NCBI GenBank assembly: GCA_902702965.1
Contig: CACRXP010000725.1
Location: 143,394 to 207,393 of the forward strand
From: Spirometra erinaceieuropaei
Taxonomy: Eukaryota; Platyhelminthes; Cestoda; Diphyllobothriidea; Diphyllobothriidae
DNA: 64,000 nt
Direction: 5' to 3'
The translations under genes and the position numbers were made by a program. The notes beneath the pieces were generated by a model. That model searched no databases and was not told the DNA's origin. It saw only the letters and a list, made by a program, of their open reading frames with translations. Shown here piece after piece: positions 35,997 to 48,900 of this stretch (position 1 is its first letter; the number at the start of each line of letters is the position of its first letter).

Positions 35997-36585
35997 AACG
36001 ATCGTCTCCGACACACTTAACCAAAAAGGTCTGGTTCCATGATTTTAAGTTTTATATTGCAAACAAAATCACTTTTTTGAAAGTGGCTGTTACTTAAATG
36101 TACAACAGGCACTTAGTTTAAAAGAAGCCAATACGTTGAAAATTATGTGGATAAAGTTAGGTCACATAAAGCCACAAGCACATGTAAATTAGCAAAAACT
36201 ATCCGTGTTTTATAGTTAATATTGACGACACTAAAATGCCCACACGGAGTCCAAAGCACCTGCGTATCTTATTTTGCGGAAATTCCAGATCGTGTAATAA
36301 CCTGACACTGCACAGTGATACTGCGCGCACTTGGACACGATGGTATGTCGTTGAAAACAAATTGCTGATCAACAGTTCGTTCTTGTGCTCGACAAATTTC
36401 CGCAGGGACACATTTTGATGTACTAGGTATATCAGATGACGAAAGTAATAACATATGTGGAAACGGGTTGTGAAGTCAATCTAACGCCGAAGTCTCAGAC
36501 CTACCTCGGTCTGACGGTCAACCAGTTAACATTCAGACGGAGGCATTGCTAATTTTACGGCAATGACAGATTATGTTACCTCATT

Positions 36586-36645
36586 GTGCTAAAGCCTTCC
36601 CCTCACTGCTTGGGTTCGAATCCCACCGAGTTTACTCAATGTGAA
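36586..36645 (+). repeat. Truncated tRNA-derived SINE
   Basis: 'gtgctaaagccttcccctc' followed by a good box B ('gggttcgaatccc') matches the 26.7 kb SINE from the anticodon region onward ('gcgctaaagccttcccctta'). The box A half is missing. Confidence 0.65.
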
Positions 36646-37008
36646 TTATTTAAAATCTACCAAATGATCTGTGTCTTGATAGTGTTTACAAAAGGGACCA
36701 CACACGTGTACTATAAAAGAAATAAGTCAGGCGTCGGCGTTCGACAACAGAGGTTGTTCTTAAAAATCGAGGAAACAGAGCGTTTGTGTCCCTTCGTAGG
36801 CACAGCAAACCAGAAGGAACCCAGCGATCCTTGCATCACGCACAGTTTTGTGAGCATCAATAGTGTGCTAAACGTTTTAAATACTCTTCCGAAAAAAATT
36901 AGGTAAGTCACGACTTCAGCAATCGAAAACGAAGGGTAATGCAAGTAGACTAGGGTAACTAGGAAATCAAGACAAGCCAATGGGATCACAGTGAAGGGCA
37001 GTGAGAAC
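36646..37008. other. Spacer without recognisable gene
   Basis: Two overlapping frames of about 100 codons lie here on opposite strands, neither with a recognisable motif. Confidence 0.4.
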
Positions 37009-38014
37009 ATACAGTAGATGTGCTAACTCAGGAAATGTCAAACAAAATTTCGAAATGCGTTCTTTTTTCGAAAAGAAAAAATTAAGTAGTGGTGTAACAC
37101 TAATCATGTTGCATCATACATCAATAATGAGCCAGTTACCTCAGGATGTCGGCTTTCGAAAGAATCAATTTTCGGCTGCATACAAGATCTACGTTTCGCA
37201 AAAAATGACTACTTAGGTGGTATGCATTTTTTTCTCATTGATGTTCGATGCCGTCGAAAATTCAATTATATTTAATGATAAGCATGCATAAAAATATTCA
37301 TTCTTTTAATTATTCGATAGAAAATCACGTCTTCTTCCAATTTCATACTTAAAGAGGAGTATTATTTGGGTTTAAAAATTTTTTCTAATTTTGAGATTTT
37401 ATAATACTGTTAAATGGCCGTTCATGAAACGTCATGTATCTGCATTTAAGAATGTGGCTTGTATAGTTAACAATATTGCTCAAATCCACTGCTTAATTTT
37501 ATGAACCTCATATGGTCTCCTCTTAACACCGTAGAGAAATGCATGGTTTTCCGTACACGGAAAATATGCAGCTTGTAGTTTTGAAACCTTGAATGCAAGT
37601 GCAAAAACAGATCGGGTTCAAAATTATTCGGGAATTACAAAAGTTTTTAAAACCGAATTATACTCTTTTGAGTATGAAATTCGAAAGAAAATGTGATTTT
37701 TTACCATTAATTGAACGGAAGAATACATGTTTTCCATGAAATATAATTAAATTTTCAAGGGCATCAAAAATCAATTTGAAAATTGCATGCTAATTAAGTA
37801 GCCATTTTTTGCAGACTATAGATCTTTCATGCCGCCGAAAATAAGTTTTTTTGAAAGCCGACACCCCGAGGTAATTGAATCATTATAGATTTATGCTGAA
37901 TCATGATTAGTTTAACAACACAACTTAATTTATCTTTTCGAAACGAGAACGCATTTCGAAATTTTGGTTGACATTTCATAAGTTAGCACTAAAGTTATAC
38001 TAAAGTTATACTGT
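37009..38014. repeat. Long-TIR foldback MITE, nearly full length
   Basis: The left end 'atacagtagatgtgctaact' and right end 'ttagcactaaag' to 'tatactgt' are imperfect inverted repeats with CAGT/ACTG tips beside TA. The left arm runs ~37,021-37,400 and the right arm ~37,610-37,990, matched by 'gaaatgtcaaacaaaatttc' versus 'gaaattttggttgacatttc' and 'aagtttttttgaaagccgac' versus 'gtcggctttcgaaagaatc'. An 11-bp unit 'taaagttatac' is duplicated just inside the right tip. The ~200-bp loop carries the 'ttttccgtacacggaaaa' hairpin. No transposase. Confidence 0.7.
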
Positions 38015-41000
38015 GCAAACTTTATTCATGCATTCATGTGAAAGTGTTCGATAACACAAAAAGAAAGACATCAGTTATGTAGCAATGGATTGATAAAAAG
38101 AAGAAGGTCTCTTCAAACAAATATAGTATTTACTGATGCGTACTAAGTACATAGGGGTCACACAACCTACTCTCGCCAAATTATGCCTAATATTTATTAA
38201 CTGGGAATAGATAATTTAGCTTGGATCGGTAGTATTGAAAATGAGACTTTATTGCGTGTCCCGCTACATAACGAGCGTGGGTATAAAAGAAAGAACTGAA
38301 AGATAAAAGATGGCAAAGAGAACGTGCTAGGGCTTGGTTAAGTGCTATAAAACTTGTACGCATATCACACAAACAAAAGAACATTCCGCAATGCCTGGGT
38401 CTGTAGGACATTGTTTAAGTAAAACAACAACAATCCACACAACTCCCTACTGGTCTTGCATAGGATCAGAATAATTGCCGGAGGGCGTCACCTGCTGCCG
38501 TCATTTTAAGTGTGTGCGACTAATGTAAAGCTTATATTCTTTTGCTTTTGACGCAAAGTGTAAAATTTATGTGATTCGGACTGCATACAGACTGCAACGC
38601 TTGTATTAGATTGTCTATTAAATCTTTGTGATTCCAAGTTATCCAAGTTATCGATGACGCCAAATTTCACGAGAGCAACTTAAATAACAGAATATATATA
38701 TATATTTAAATACTTAGACGAAAGTAATCATTTTTACCGAAAAAAATCAGCAAATATACCAGCCATTCCAGCATCTAGAGCCAATGAGCAGGTTTATGCA
38801 CCGAAAGGGACGCAATATACAACACACTAATTTAAATGTCTACTGACATAACAAAAATGTTTCTTAGATAAGAAATGCAAACAACCATTCATTGTTTTGC
38901 CAATGAAAATTATACGAGACTTTATACACATGCGGTGTCTTAATTCCTCGAGAAATTAACTGCAAGACTGGAGTACATCAATATATTCTACGTCCACAGG
39001 CTCAAATCGAAATTTATTCATTTATGAATTGGGCCAAAGTCTATCAGCCACGGTGGGTAACTGCGTAAAATTAATTAATTGCCAACGGACAGTTAATAAT
39101 ATACTTTGGGGTAAGTTTATATCATACAAATAGCAAAGATACTAGCCAAAAGCCTATTTAAGCTTGTTTCCCTATCAACTGCCGCTGCATGTTATAAGTA
39201 CGAGGGGTTCAGCCCGTCGGCGAATCCTCCAGCATGCCCCGTCGGCCTTTTTTGCAGACTCTCCAATGCAGAAGTTGCTGCTTTTTAACTTCGTAAACAT
39301 AAGCTTTGTTTATGTAGTTATGTAGGTACGGATCCAAATATTTCTGGATAAATACTTGGGCTGTAGTCAATCAGCCACTTCTTTAAGTATGTTACCCGTT
39401 CTTGGTGAACGATTTTCTGAAGCTGCCTTTGTTTCACTTCCACTTTATTATTGTAAACCAGGATTTCTCTCTTGGACCATGCTTTTTTATGACCCAGTAT
39501 CGGCCAGCGTCTGTTATTTTGTACGCTAAACCATATGATGAGCGTCTATGATCATGTTTAAAAAATCGTTTTGCTCCCTAAAAACAAAAAATTAAATACG
39601 AAAACTAAAATATTACCACTCTCTCCGGTCCATTTACAAATTATGTATTGGTAGGTAATAAAATAGTCATAAAGTATATCAGTCTAAAACGTAACCACAG
39701 TAGTGGACTTATTTTGTCCATGCATGCTACATATTTGGAAAATATCTAGAAAGTGCAAGTTTGACGACGAAAAAGTCTATTTTGAGGTTGTCATATAGGG
39801 TGGCGGAATATAATTGCGAATGTTTGCAAACTCGGTTTTTTAGATAGATCTTCTGCCATGAATCGTCTGCTTACCTTCAATAACTCTGACTTATATGCAG
39901 GCAAATTTTGATTTAAAAATCTTTCCTTAGCTAACCTACTCTACTCCAAATGCCTGCACTGCCGCAAGATCTGGTCTCAAACAGTCGTCACAATTTTACC
40001 AATTTTGATCTTTAGGTTTAGCAATGTAAACATTTAAATTTCAAGCCTGGCAAACTTACACTTTCAATTATTCATCGTCAATCCTATGCGTTAAAATATA
40101 CGGCGGCGTAGGATTGCAAACTTCTGACTGTTTAACATTTTCTGCTTTATTCCCCGCAATATGGCTGCACAGGTCTAATGATAGTTAGTCGAAGCGTACT
40201 TTTGCCAGACAGACCTTTTTAAATTTCAATCTATGATAAAATTCACAGAGGTTATATACTGCATGGTCAAATGCCCTATTCTGGGGTGATGTTCATCAGT
40301 ATGTGGAAGCAAAATTTGAAGCCAACTCCCGGAGACCAACTCAGTATTCTGATCATTATACTTTCTTTATTTAATTAATCCCCTGTACTAGAAATGGAAA
40401 AACGTGAATTATAATCACTTTAACAATGGCATCATCAAATATGAAGGAGTGTGTGGTTGGCGAACCTGCCAGTGGAAATGCTGATGTCGGTTCGCGTACT
40501 GGGTTTTTCGAGCAGGTTAGGGCTCGAAGGCCAATTTGGCTATGTTTTTCGCAGAATGTTCACTAAAAGGACAGTGTCATGCAAAACGTTTGCGCATCTT
40601 TTAGGCATGCCAAACAGGTATCCGCCGGTAAATTTAAACCTAAAATTGTTATATCCAGTGGCCACCGGTGGTGTTAGTTTGGGCTGCCCACAGATGCTAT
40701 TACACAGACTCGCATAATCGAATTTTTTTTAAAATATTTTAAATTTAAATGTCTGGGAAACTGATTAAATTAAAGTTCATGAAGGACGCATATCTACATC
40801 CGAAAGTTCCATGCTATTTTTGGGCATAGGAGGATAAATAGGAATGTCGAGTGTGGTGTGCATGACACACCCAAAGAATCACCCTTAACCCCGTTGCCTG
40901 AAATTGCAATTATTTTAGCAAATTTCACAGAGTCTAAGCAACCGAGTTTTGCTTTGGCATAAGTCTGGCCTTTAAAAGCAGGAAGAGATAGACGAAGTTA

Positions 41001-42464
41001 TAAAATATTTCAGAAGTACGCATTTTTCAATTAGTACCTTTTTTGAAACTTAACTTCCAAAAGAAAGAAAAATACAAGGAAAGAAAGCACAGGTTATTTA
41101 CTTTGAAAGGTGACCAAATAAATTAGGCCTCTAGATGTCGCCTGCACTCCGACAAAACCACGGTTGTGCCAACCGAAGATTGCTGTCTCTAAACACGCTT
41201 ACATTAGGAAGAATATGCTCATAAATCATTTAAAGTGAGCTTATTGCTCCCATAGGTATAGGTCACATTTTGGATTTTTAATGCATTTCTGGACTGCGAT
41301 ATATCGTCTTATGCACTCCAATGAATAAATGGACGATGACTTTTGACAGGATGTTTTCCTCGGCATGTTTTCAACTCAGTTGCCTAACCTAAATCACAGA
41401 ATAAAAACAAAACTTTGCAATGGTTCCGCAGTGCACAACTCACTGGCAGTCAAAAGGAAGACTAAAATTATCATTTATGGTCTGCAATTTAATCAAAATG
41501 CTCTCTGTTCACTATCCGTCTGACCCTCCGCCAGCATAAAGGCAAGTAGAAAAAAAAGTAGAGTTAAATTAAGAATCACAAAATGAGATTTGAATTTTTT
41601 CTTAATGCTCATTAAGTAGGTGATTGCGATATTTGTTTTGCCGTTTGCTTCCTCCTGGCAGCTTCTTCGGGAGGAAGTCCTCCTTAAATGCTGATATATA
41701 CTAATATGATGTCCTGAAGATTTTGAATGAGAGCAAGAGTTGGTCTCAATCAAAATGAAGTGATAAGTAAACTATTTAAGCGTAAGACGAAAGTCCTATT
41801 TTTCAGCCAACCTGTGAGTTATAATCGAGGAATAGAGTTCTTACCATTTAAATTACTAAATATTTGCAAAAACATCAGGCGGCACTGAAAATGAAAGCGT
41901 ACATAATAATGCAAATGCCATCTAGTCCAAAAATATCACAGATAACCCTTGATGATAAGATTTTTAAAGGAAACATGACATGCAGAAGACAAGAGAAAGA
42001 GTTTTCCTTGCTGCGAAATTTTGACTGGAACATAAAGCTTACTGCTTGCATAGTCCTTTCTCCAAACTAAACGTTGCATGTTACCTCAAATGTTTGCTAA
42101 TCATCCTTCCTCACAGCAAATGTGCACTTGTGTTTAGTATTTTACTGAATTTCTCGGAACGTTGCCTTCATTACTCGACACTAACGGTATAAAAACCATC
42201 ACTTTTACACTTTCCCATCATTAGGTTTCATAGGAAATTTGAAAAACATTTCTGATTAAAATATATGGGTAAACTAAGCATCTTACCATTATGCCGGCGG
42301 GTGATTTCTAATGTCCAGCTGCTCATGGTTTGCGTAAAGGGGTGTGCTTTTGGTTTTATTTCCTTTAATATCGAGTTTTCTGCCCAAATAACAAAAATCT
42401 GGTTAACTTCATTAAATTTTCGTGTCCTGCATTTACACTTATAAGTATTTTAAAATTATTTATT
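38015..42464. other. Long stretch without recognisable gene
   Basis: AT-rich DNA with frames of 88 codons or fewer. It holds a short (AT)n run at ~38,692-38,705 and a small tandem 'ccaagttat' duplication at ~38,634-38,650. I saw no match to the PLE, SINE or MITE families. Confidence 0.45.
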
Positions 42465-42600
42465 AAATGAAAAGTCAAATTGGCGAACACGTGTTTTCAG
42501 TAACTCTTCATCAGGCCAAAACGGTTACAATGAAGTTTAAGTTATGCGAATTACATGACTTATAAATGATTCGGGACAATTAACATTAAATGCTCATTCT
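42465..42600 (-). repeat. Solo PLE terminal repeat with hammerhead-like core
   Basis: On the minus strand the order is 'gtaaccgttttggc', CTGATGA (42,514-42,508), 'agagttact', GAAA, 'acacgtgttc', 'gccaatttgac'. This matches the ends of the 58.2-59.2 kb element over about 100 bp. Helix I (TTGGC/GCCAA) and a short helix III (AAC/GTT around ACGT) can pair. No GIY-YIG coding sequence adjoins it, so it is a solo end. Confidence 0.65.
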
Positions 42601-43439
42601 TGGGGCCTCCGCTGTTTTTCAAAATTTCTATTGTGTTCTTAAAATGCATTACGCAGTCCTTAAGGTTGGATAGAAGATAAAATATTTTTCCGATTATTTG
42701 TGGATGATAATCGCCTTCGCTTAACCCCAGTTAGTAATCGAATTCTGACAATGCCAATTTTTACGGTCTCAATTAGTCAGTCGCATTTTTATCTTAGTAG
42801 TGCCAACTACGTAAATGCAAACTAATATATTGGAATAGCTGAAGTATACAGATGTTCTGCCTAAAGTTAGCAGTGATTCTCGAGCAGATATTACGACGTC
42901 CAGCGCAAGTCAGAACGCAATAATCCATTCTGTTTAGAAATATTTTGTTCTTTCTTAATCCTCAACCCTTATTTTGGGATAGTTGTTTAGTGTGACGATT
43001 TCTATTAGCAGTTGATATTATTCTCCCCTTGATGACACGGAAGACTAAAATCAATCTTCATTAATTTCACAAAAAATGAAGTAACTTAATCATTTTTATG
43101 ATGCAGCAATCAAATGAAGAGCTCTGTTTAGGATTAATCCACGGAATAATTTAATTGAAAATATATAAAGAACGTGCATTTTGTTTCTTGTTGTTTACAT
43201 TCTGCGAAATTTGGCTACGTTACTTAAAACAAGGCAGAACTAATGCCGATGTTTTTAGTAATGTCGTTGCTAGAATACAATAGGCTTTGCATTCGTTTGG
43301 TAAAGAGCTGGAAAACCAGAATAATTTGCTGCAACATGGCAGCCCGGAATTTCAGCACGCCCGTTAACGTCTAGCTATCCCAATGAAATCACATTAAAAT
43401 GCAAAGACAGTATGCATTATGATGAAGCGGCACTCAATG
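42601..43439. other. No recognisable gene
   Basis: AT-rich; no motif or repeat match seen. Confidence 0.4.
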
Positions 43440-43820
43440 ACCGTTTATACGGGCCATACGCTACCCGTTGTACCTTATGAGTTCTCTCTTGAGCCCAACC
43501 AGCAGTCGCACAACGACGAAGGATACTGACAGAATGGCATTACCACCGATGTGCGGCCGCCAGGTGGGATCGAGAGAGAGCCCGTACGGTACAACGGGAC
43601 TAGTGTCGAACGTGAAAGTAATCAGTGAGCGCCCCTGTTGTTGTATATTTCCGATCGCAACTGACAAGCCAATGAGTCGTTCGATTTCTAACTAACAAAT
43701 TGCGAACTCAAGCGCCAGTTAATCCACACTTCGGGATTGGATATGACTGGCTGACGACGGCTAATGAGCCAGAAATGGCCATCCTAATCTCCCTTATCTT
43801 TGTTAGCAATACCCTTTAGC
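43440..43820 (+). repeat. Dimeric tRNA-derived SINE
   Basis: The segment 43,490-43,632 matches the distal body of the 48.6 kb SINE: 'aaccagcagtcgcac', 'cccgtacggtacaacggga' and 'agtgagcgcccc'. It is followed directly by 'ttgttgtatatttccgatcg', a degenerate tRNA-like head (~43,665-43,730), and the proximal body 'gactggctgacgacggct', 'aatgagccagaaatggcc'. So the tail of one unit precedes the head of another. Open frames on both strands here are by-products of the repeat. Confidence 0.6.
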
Positions 43821-45799
43821 AAATATTATACGTTCTATTTCTTTTTGAATGCTTATGCAATATCATTTGTTTACTGGAACGTACTAGTCAGTTTTCATAG
43901 TTCCAGGAAACATAGAACAAATATGATCTGTAGCCTTACACGTGAACGCCATTGCATCAGCCGATATTACCGACCACAACTCAAGAGTTGGTAGCAAAAT
44001 ACTCCACTAATTGACGCTCGATGTCCTGATTTAAAATTCTGGATCTTTAGAGTGGGAATTGGCTAAAATAAATTTCGACAAGTAATATGCCAGAAATTGT
44101 CATTGTGATCTCCACAGCTTTTGTCTCGTGTCTTTTCGGCACACATTACTGACAAATATGAAACGGCTCATGGTGCAACGCAATACTTTAGGCATGTTTT
44201 GTAATCTGATTTGTGAACATGTTTTTACCATCACGTCAGCCAATTTTAGATTATTGTCCTTGACGTACACAAATTACAGAGATAAAATAAATGGTTGCAT
44301 ACGCACGTGAGATACAAAGTGTTCAAATTCGAAGAGGTTATCCGCAACGATCCCGTCATGTAAAAATTCATCAACCGTTTGATATGACACAGTATTTCTG
44401 ACAGACTATCATTTCCTCAGCAAATATTAAGTATTCAAAACCGGATGTGATATCACCAAATTGTCAGACCTATTTATTGGTTGACATAAACCAAATGATT
44501 TGCTTATTAAAGAGGCGTTTCCTCATTTGAGAACGACCCATTTTGTGGTTGCGCCATGGGGTGCCCAGGAATGCATAATAATAACAATGGGCAAGCGTTT
44601 TATTTTGCTTGAAATATCATTTTCTATGGAGAAATTTAAATAAAAGAAAAAATGACAATTTTCTCAGACTAGACAGTACAAGTTTAATGCATTGAACCAT
44701 TTTTAAATCTCGTACTCTCCTCTACTACGGTGTAGAGTCATTAGGCAGCAATTTGCCGCCGACTAAGTTACCAGGCTAGTGAAATATAGGTAGATCGTCT
44801 GAACGAATTTGTTTTTTAAATACTTCTGCAAGACTAGAATGGGAATGAATTAATTTCCTAGTTCTCACGATTAAGCCCAAAAAACTTTGGTCGGCTCTTT
44901 TCCTTTATTTTTTTATTAACTGCCATCGGCTTTTTGACCGCGTAGGAAGGATCTCAAATCACCTTTCGACTAACCCCTGGTCGCGCAAGTGTTTTTCTGA
45001 TTAAACTTTTTGACTTAATCTCCGTATTTTCTATCAGTGATATCCTGGTAAAAGTGGACGCTCGAAATCGAGGCACAATTAACCTGATCGTTCAAAACGA
45101 GCACTTCGCTGCACCGCTGCTAAAACGTCTGTATATGATTAAGTGATGCTTTACATGCCCATTTCTCAATAGGTTGACCACTAACTTATTCCCGTCACAA
45201 AAAATCATTCACAAGATATTCAGTCTTGGATAATTAGTAATGAATGTACGTTTCGTTAAATAGGGCACATACTAGCCTATCAGACTTTCATTCAGGAGTA
45301 CAGAGCAGTGCAAAATTCTTTTCATAAATAATTTTTTGCTGTTACTTAGGCATGTCCTGGGACGTTCTCGTTGGTATATTGGGACTCGCACGTATTTTTT
45401 TAAAGTAGTAAAACCGTTCATGATAGTATTCATTGCCTAGAATTCCAGCAAAATAACCTTGTTCAGGCTGTGCGCTTACGGCTGTCAAGGTTCGAATCAT
45501 TACATGCAACTCTCCGCGTCCATCTGCTTTTCCTCCGCACATGGCATAGCCTCTTAGAGCTCGCATCATATACTTACATTCTGTCTCCCTTTTAGGAGAG
45601 ATACTAATCTACTTCCAGAATCACTGACATGTTTAGTTTGAAGCCGTTTATATATACGTATACAGTTCGGACACTAATTTATGCAAAAGCTTGCAAACCA
45701 GCCATATAAAAAAATAATTTTACTTTGAAAGTGTCATCTTGTATAATTTAGGGAAAAAGGCAAAGATACAGCAATTTAAGTTGAAACACACTGCAGCAA
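43821..45799. other. No recognisable gene
   Basis: AT-rich DNA with short featureless frames; no shared repeat recognised. Confidence 0.45.
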
Positions 45800-46592
45800 A
45801 CCAGCCGACAAAAGAGTTGAACGACAATAACTTCATGACCTCTTTCTTACCAAAGGATAGCCCAGCTACCTCATCAGGCAAAGCAAGCGCCGAGTGTACA
45901 GACAACAAGAAGAACAACCTGAAGTCTGGAGGGCTTTTCCTTACATCAACGGAGTCTCCGAGGCGCTTTCACGACTGTTAAAACCCGCCAGGGTAAGCAT
46001 TGCTTTTCGACACCGGACAACAACTCGTCGTCGTTTGATGCAACCCAGAGACATGCTGCTAACAACTGAAACCTCAGCCGTTGTCTAGCAAGTACGCTGT
46101 AACGATGGAGACTGCAAATATGTTGGGGAAGCCGGACGGAAATTGCAGACCCGCCTACATAAGCACAAACTGGCAACACGGAGACTAGACCCAAACTCAC
46201 AGCTTGCAGCTCACATCGGGGAAACTTGTCACAGTTTCGATTTTCAAGAAGCAGCAGTCTTAGGCGGGGACACCTCAAGGACTGAGCGTCTCACACATGA
46301 GGCTTGGTACTCAGATGCCAACTCTGTCAACAGGCATCTAGACCTTGCTTCGGCATAGAAGGTCCTACGTTACTACGTACGCCGTGTCGAAAACAAGTCG
46401 GTCATACGGAGCCTTAGACTATCGAGCAAACACGGGCTGTCGACCAATTCACCCAAAAGGGAAACGCAAACGCCACTAACCCAAGTTAAAGTGATAACAC
46501 ACAATACAGGAGGCCACCAACAGTCACAGGTGACCACTAGTAGACCAAGGCAGCGAAAAAGAGGAAACTTTGACCAGCCCAATGCAAACTAA
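45800..46592 (+). pseudogene. 3' end of a second PLE family: connector and GIY-YIG endonuclease
   Basis: Frame 1 supplies 'LNDNNFMTSFLPKDS' (compare 'NGYPKSFIRNCHKR' in the 21-24 kb PLE). The homology passes to frame 3 near 45,890: 'EVWRAFPYINGVSEALSRLL', 'KPARVSIAFRH', 'LTTETSAVV', TAG at 46,086, then 'VRCNDGDCKYVGEAGRKL', 'RLHKHKLATRRL', 'LAAHIGETCHSFDF' and 'ERLTHEAWYSDANSVNRHL'. A TAG at 46,356 precedes a basic Gln/Thr/Ser-rich tail ending with TAA at 46,590. The GIY-YIG core (YVGE), its Arg (RLHKH) and a C-terminal Glu (HEAW) are visible, and both Cys of the N-terminal pair are kept. The RT is missing. It is clearly diverged from the 21-24 kb PLE. Confidence 0.8.
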
Positions 46593-48595
46593 TTCGGCTG
46601 TCCATTCAAAATTCTGATTGATTTTTCCACTAGACGCTTTGATAGTGAAGAGTCGCAGCGGCTGTTTAAAACGCCAGCCAAACAAGTCCGCGATCCGGTG
46701 AGCGCTTCAGTTTCCTAAGATCCTAACAGTGACCAAATTTTAAAAAACGTAAAACTTGGCGTTCTCGATCGTGATCATACGCAGCCTTTGTCCGTCTAAT
46801 TGCCTCTTATCTGCACTCTATTTAAAAACTGTGTTTTGTCAGGAAAAGACTATCTTTAATGCACAGTTGTTCGAAACTGTATACTTAGTTCTCGTGCGAT
46901 ACCATTTCAAAGATTTTAATATCCTGACGTTTCATATTACATTTAAAACCTAAGTAAAGGGCGCTTAGTTAAAGGTAAACTGCGGACAAACAGGCAAAGA
47001 TCGGTTTTGTCTCAATTTGCCTTGTGTCCGAGCATGTTTATCCAACAACACGCTTATAACACATTAATTTTCTGATAAACACTTTGAATTTATTCTTTCG
47101 AAATAAATCAAATCCATCTTTCTCATCCTCGGCTCCATTACGTTAGATCCTTAGACGTAAGCACACTTAAAAAATTTAAATAAAACGGCACACTAAAACA
47201 TGAGTTTAAAATTGTTTGGGAGTGAATTGGTAACTTGAACCGTAGTTGCAAATAGGCGTTTACAATAGCAAAAAGGTAAAATGAGCCAATATGCTATTCG
47301 TGCGACAGAACAGATAACCGGTTCTGGGACTTTATCCTCTGGAATGGAAAACAGACGAATTATCGTAAACTGATGGTTATGAATGAACATATTTCATATA
47401 TTTCGAAATTCCCCTGGTCAAATGTCCCAGTGGGATTCATTTGAATGTGCCTTGATTCACTAAATTGCTTTAAAGATATTTTAAAATCTTTATTTAGCAA
47501 CAATGACTAAAACTAATACTATAATATAATGTCTTTGGACCTCAAAATTTTGTTTCGATATTATGAGGTTTCATCACATTTTGTAAAGCCCGCATATACG
47601 TTACATAATAAGGAAATGAAGGGACTATGGTTAGATCGTTGAACGACTCAAAAATACACGTCAAGATCTGATTTTCGTAAGAAACAAGCGGTCCGCTTGT
47701 ATGCATTTCTATCAAAAATTTTCCAATTAGCATGGATTGTCGGATACAACAAATTCCCGGAAACCATTTGGTCAAAAAGAAGCAGATACATAACAAAATT
47801 AGCCCATATCGACTAAAATCATTAAAAAATTTGGAGGCAAGTCCACAGCAGAAAATAAATTGAGAATATGTAACGCGGTTCATATTAAGAAGCTGAGAGG
47901 TCGTTCAGTGTCCAATGTGTTTTCGTGACCTTTCGTCAGATGATCTGTTTCCGCGCCAACTCTTGAGCTTTTCCGCTAATACAGAAAATGTCTTATGATT
48001 AATGTCTAAACAATATGAGTTTTAAATTGTTCAGTTTAAATAAATTTGCATCATGTTTGTAGTGAAGTTGTAATAAGGGACGCAGTTTAGAGTGTAGTTA
48101 CAAAGTAGCGTTCTGCGTTAATGAACAATAAGCTGTTTTAAGAAAAAGTAAATTCATTGGCAAGGTTAGTGCATCGAAATGCATTCGGTTGAGTTTAGGA
48201 CAACCTAAAGTAATTAGTCACCGAAAAATCATTGCTTTAATTCAAAATCCCTATTTCGGCAATCGAAACAGTAAATCTACTGATTGCGGGTGAATTTTAC
48301 AATTATCTATACTGCTTACTCTGCAATATTAAGTAACAAGGAAGTTCTAGCTGAACAAAATGGATGCCGCGTTTAGACATCCGGTTGAAGAGACATTGAT
48401 CTTAACGCCTCTCGCCTATCCATTTAACCCTGGTCAGAGGGCTACAGTCATTTTTCTTTAAAAAGATATTATTTATTATTCCCGAGCATACACTATAGAT
48501 CGGGAGAAAACACGACTAATGAATGCCAGCATGCGAACTGGCCACCTTTTCACGGCTGTCACTTATACTTGAGTTTCTGCAGATCGTGGCCCGGT
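46593..48595. other. No recognisable gene
   Basis: A 113-codon minus-strand frame at 47,542-47,883 has hydrophobic stretches but no domain I can name; chance is likely in AT-rich DNA. No hammerhead-like end was found downstream of the 46 kb PLE remnant. Confidence 0.4.
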
Positions 48596-48900
48596 GGCCC
48601 GGGGCCTGTGGCCCAGTGGTTAGGGACGTTTGACTTCCTACTTATAAGTCACGATTTCAAGCCTCGGGTGTTCCACAGTTCAGGGTTGGGTATGACTTGC
48701 TGACGACGGCTCATAAGCCAGAAATGACAATTCCCGTCCCCTTGTGTATGTTGGTAGTAACATACTGCCTATATCATGCTCCGCTATGCGACTGCTGGTT
48801 AAGATCCAGAGACATGGGGGTCCGTATGGCACAACGGAACAAGTGAGGTCTGTAAAAACGATTGATGTGCGCCCGTCTACCATTGAAAAGTTTCTTTTAT
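48596..48900 (+). repeat. tRNA-derived SINE, monomeric
   Basis: The head has box A-like 'gtggcccagtggttaggg' and a decayed box B ('cacgatttcaagcctc'). The body reads 'gggtatgacttgctgacgac', 'ggctcataagccagaaatg', 'gcgactgctggttaag', 'ggtccgtatggcacaacgg' and ends near 'gatgtgcgcccg'. The same blocks occur at 43.4-43.8 kb (plus) and 17.0-17.3 kb (minus), and this copy gives the clearest unit order (~300 bp). Confidence 0.68.

Noticed and set aside
43461..43695. Antiparallel overlapping frames of 68 and 75 codons
   Set aside because: They fall within the dimeric SINE; the openness reflects the repeat's composition.
43754..43780. 'ctgacgacggctaatgagcc' as another hammerhead core
   Set aside because: It lacks the GAAA box at the right distance and is part of the conserved SINE body.
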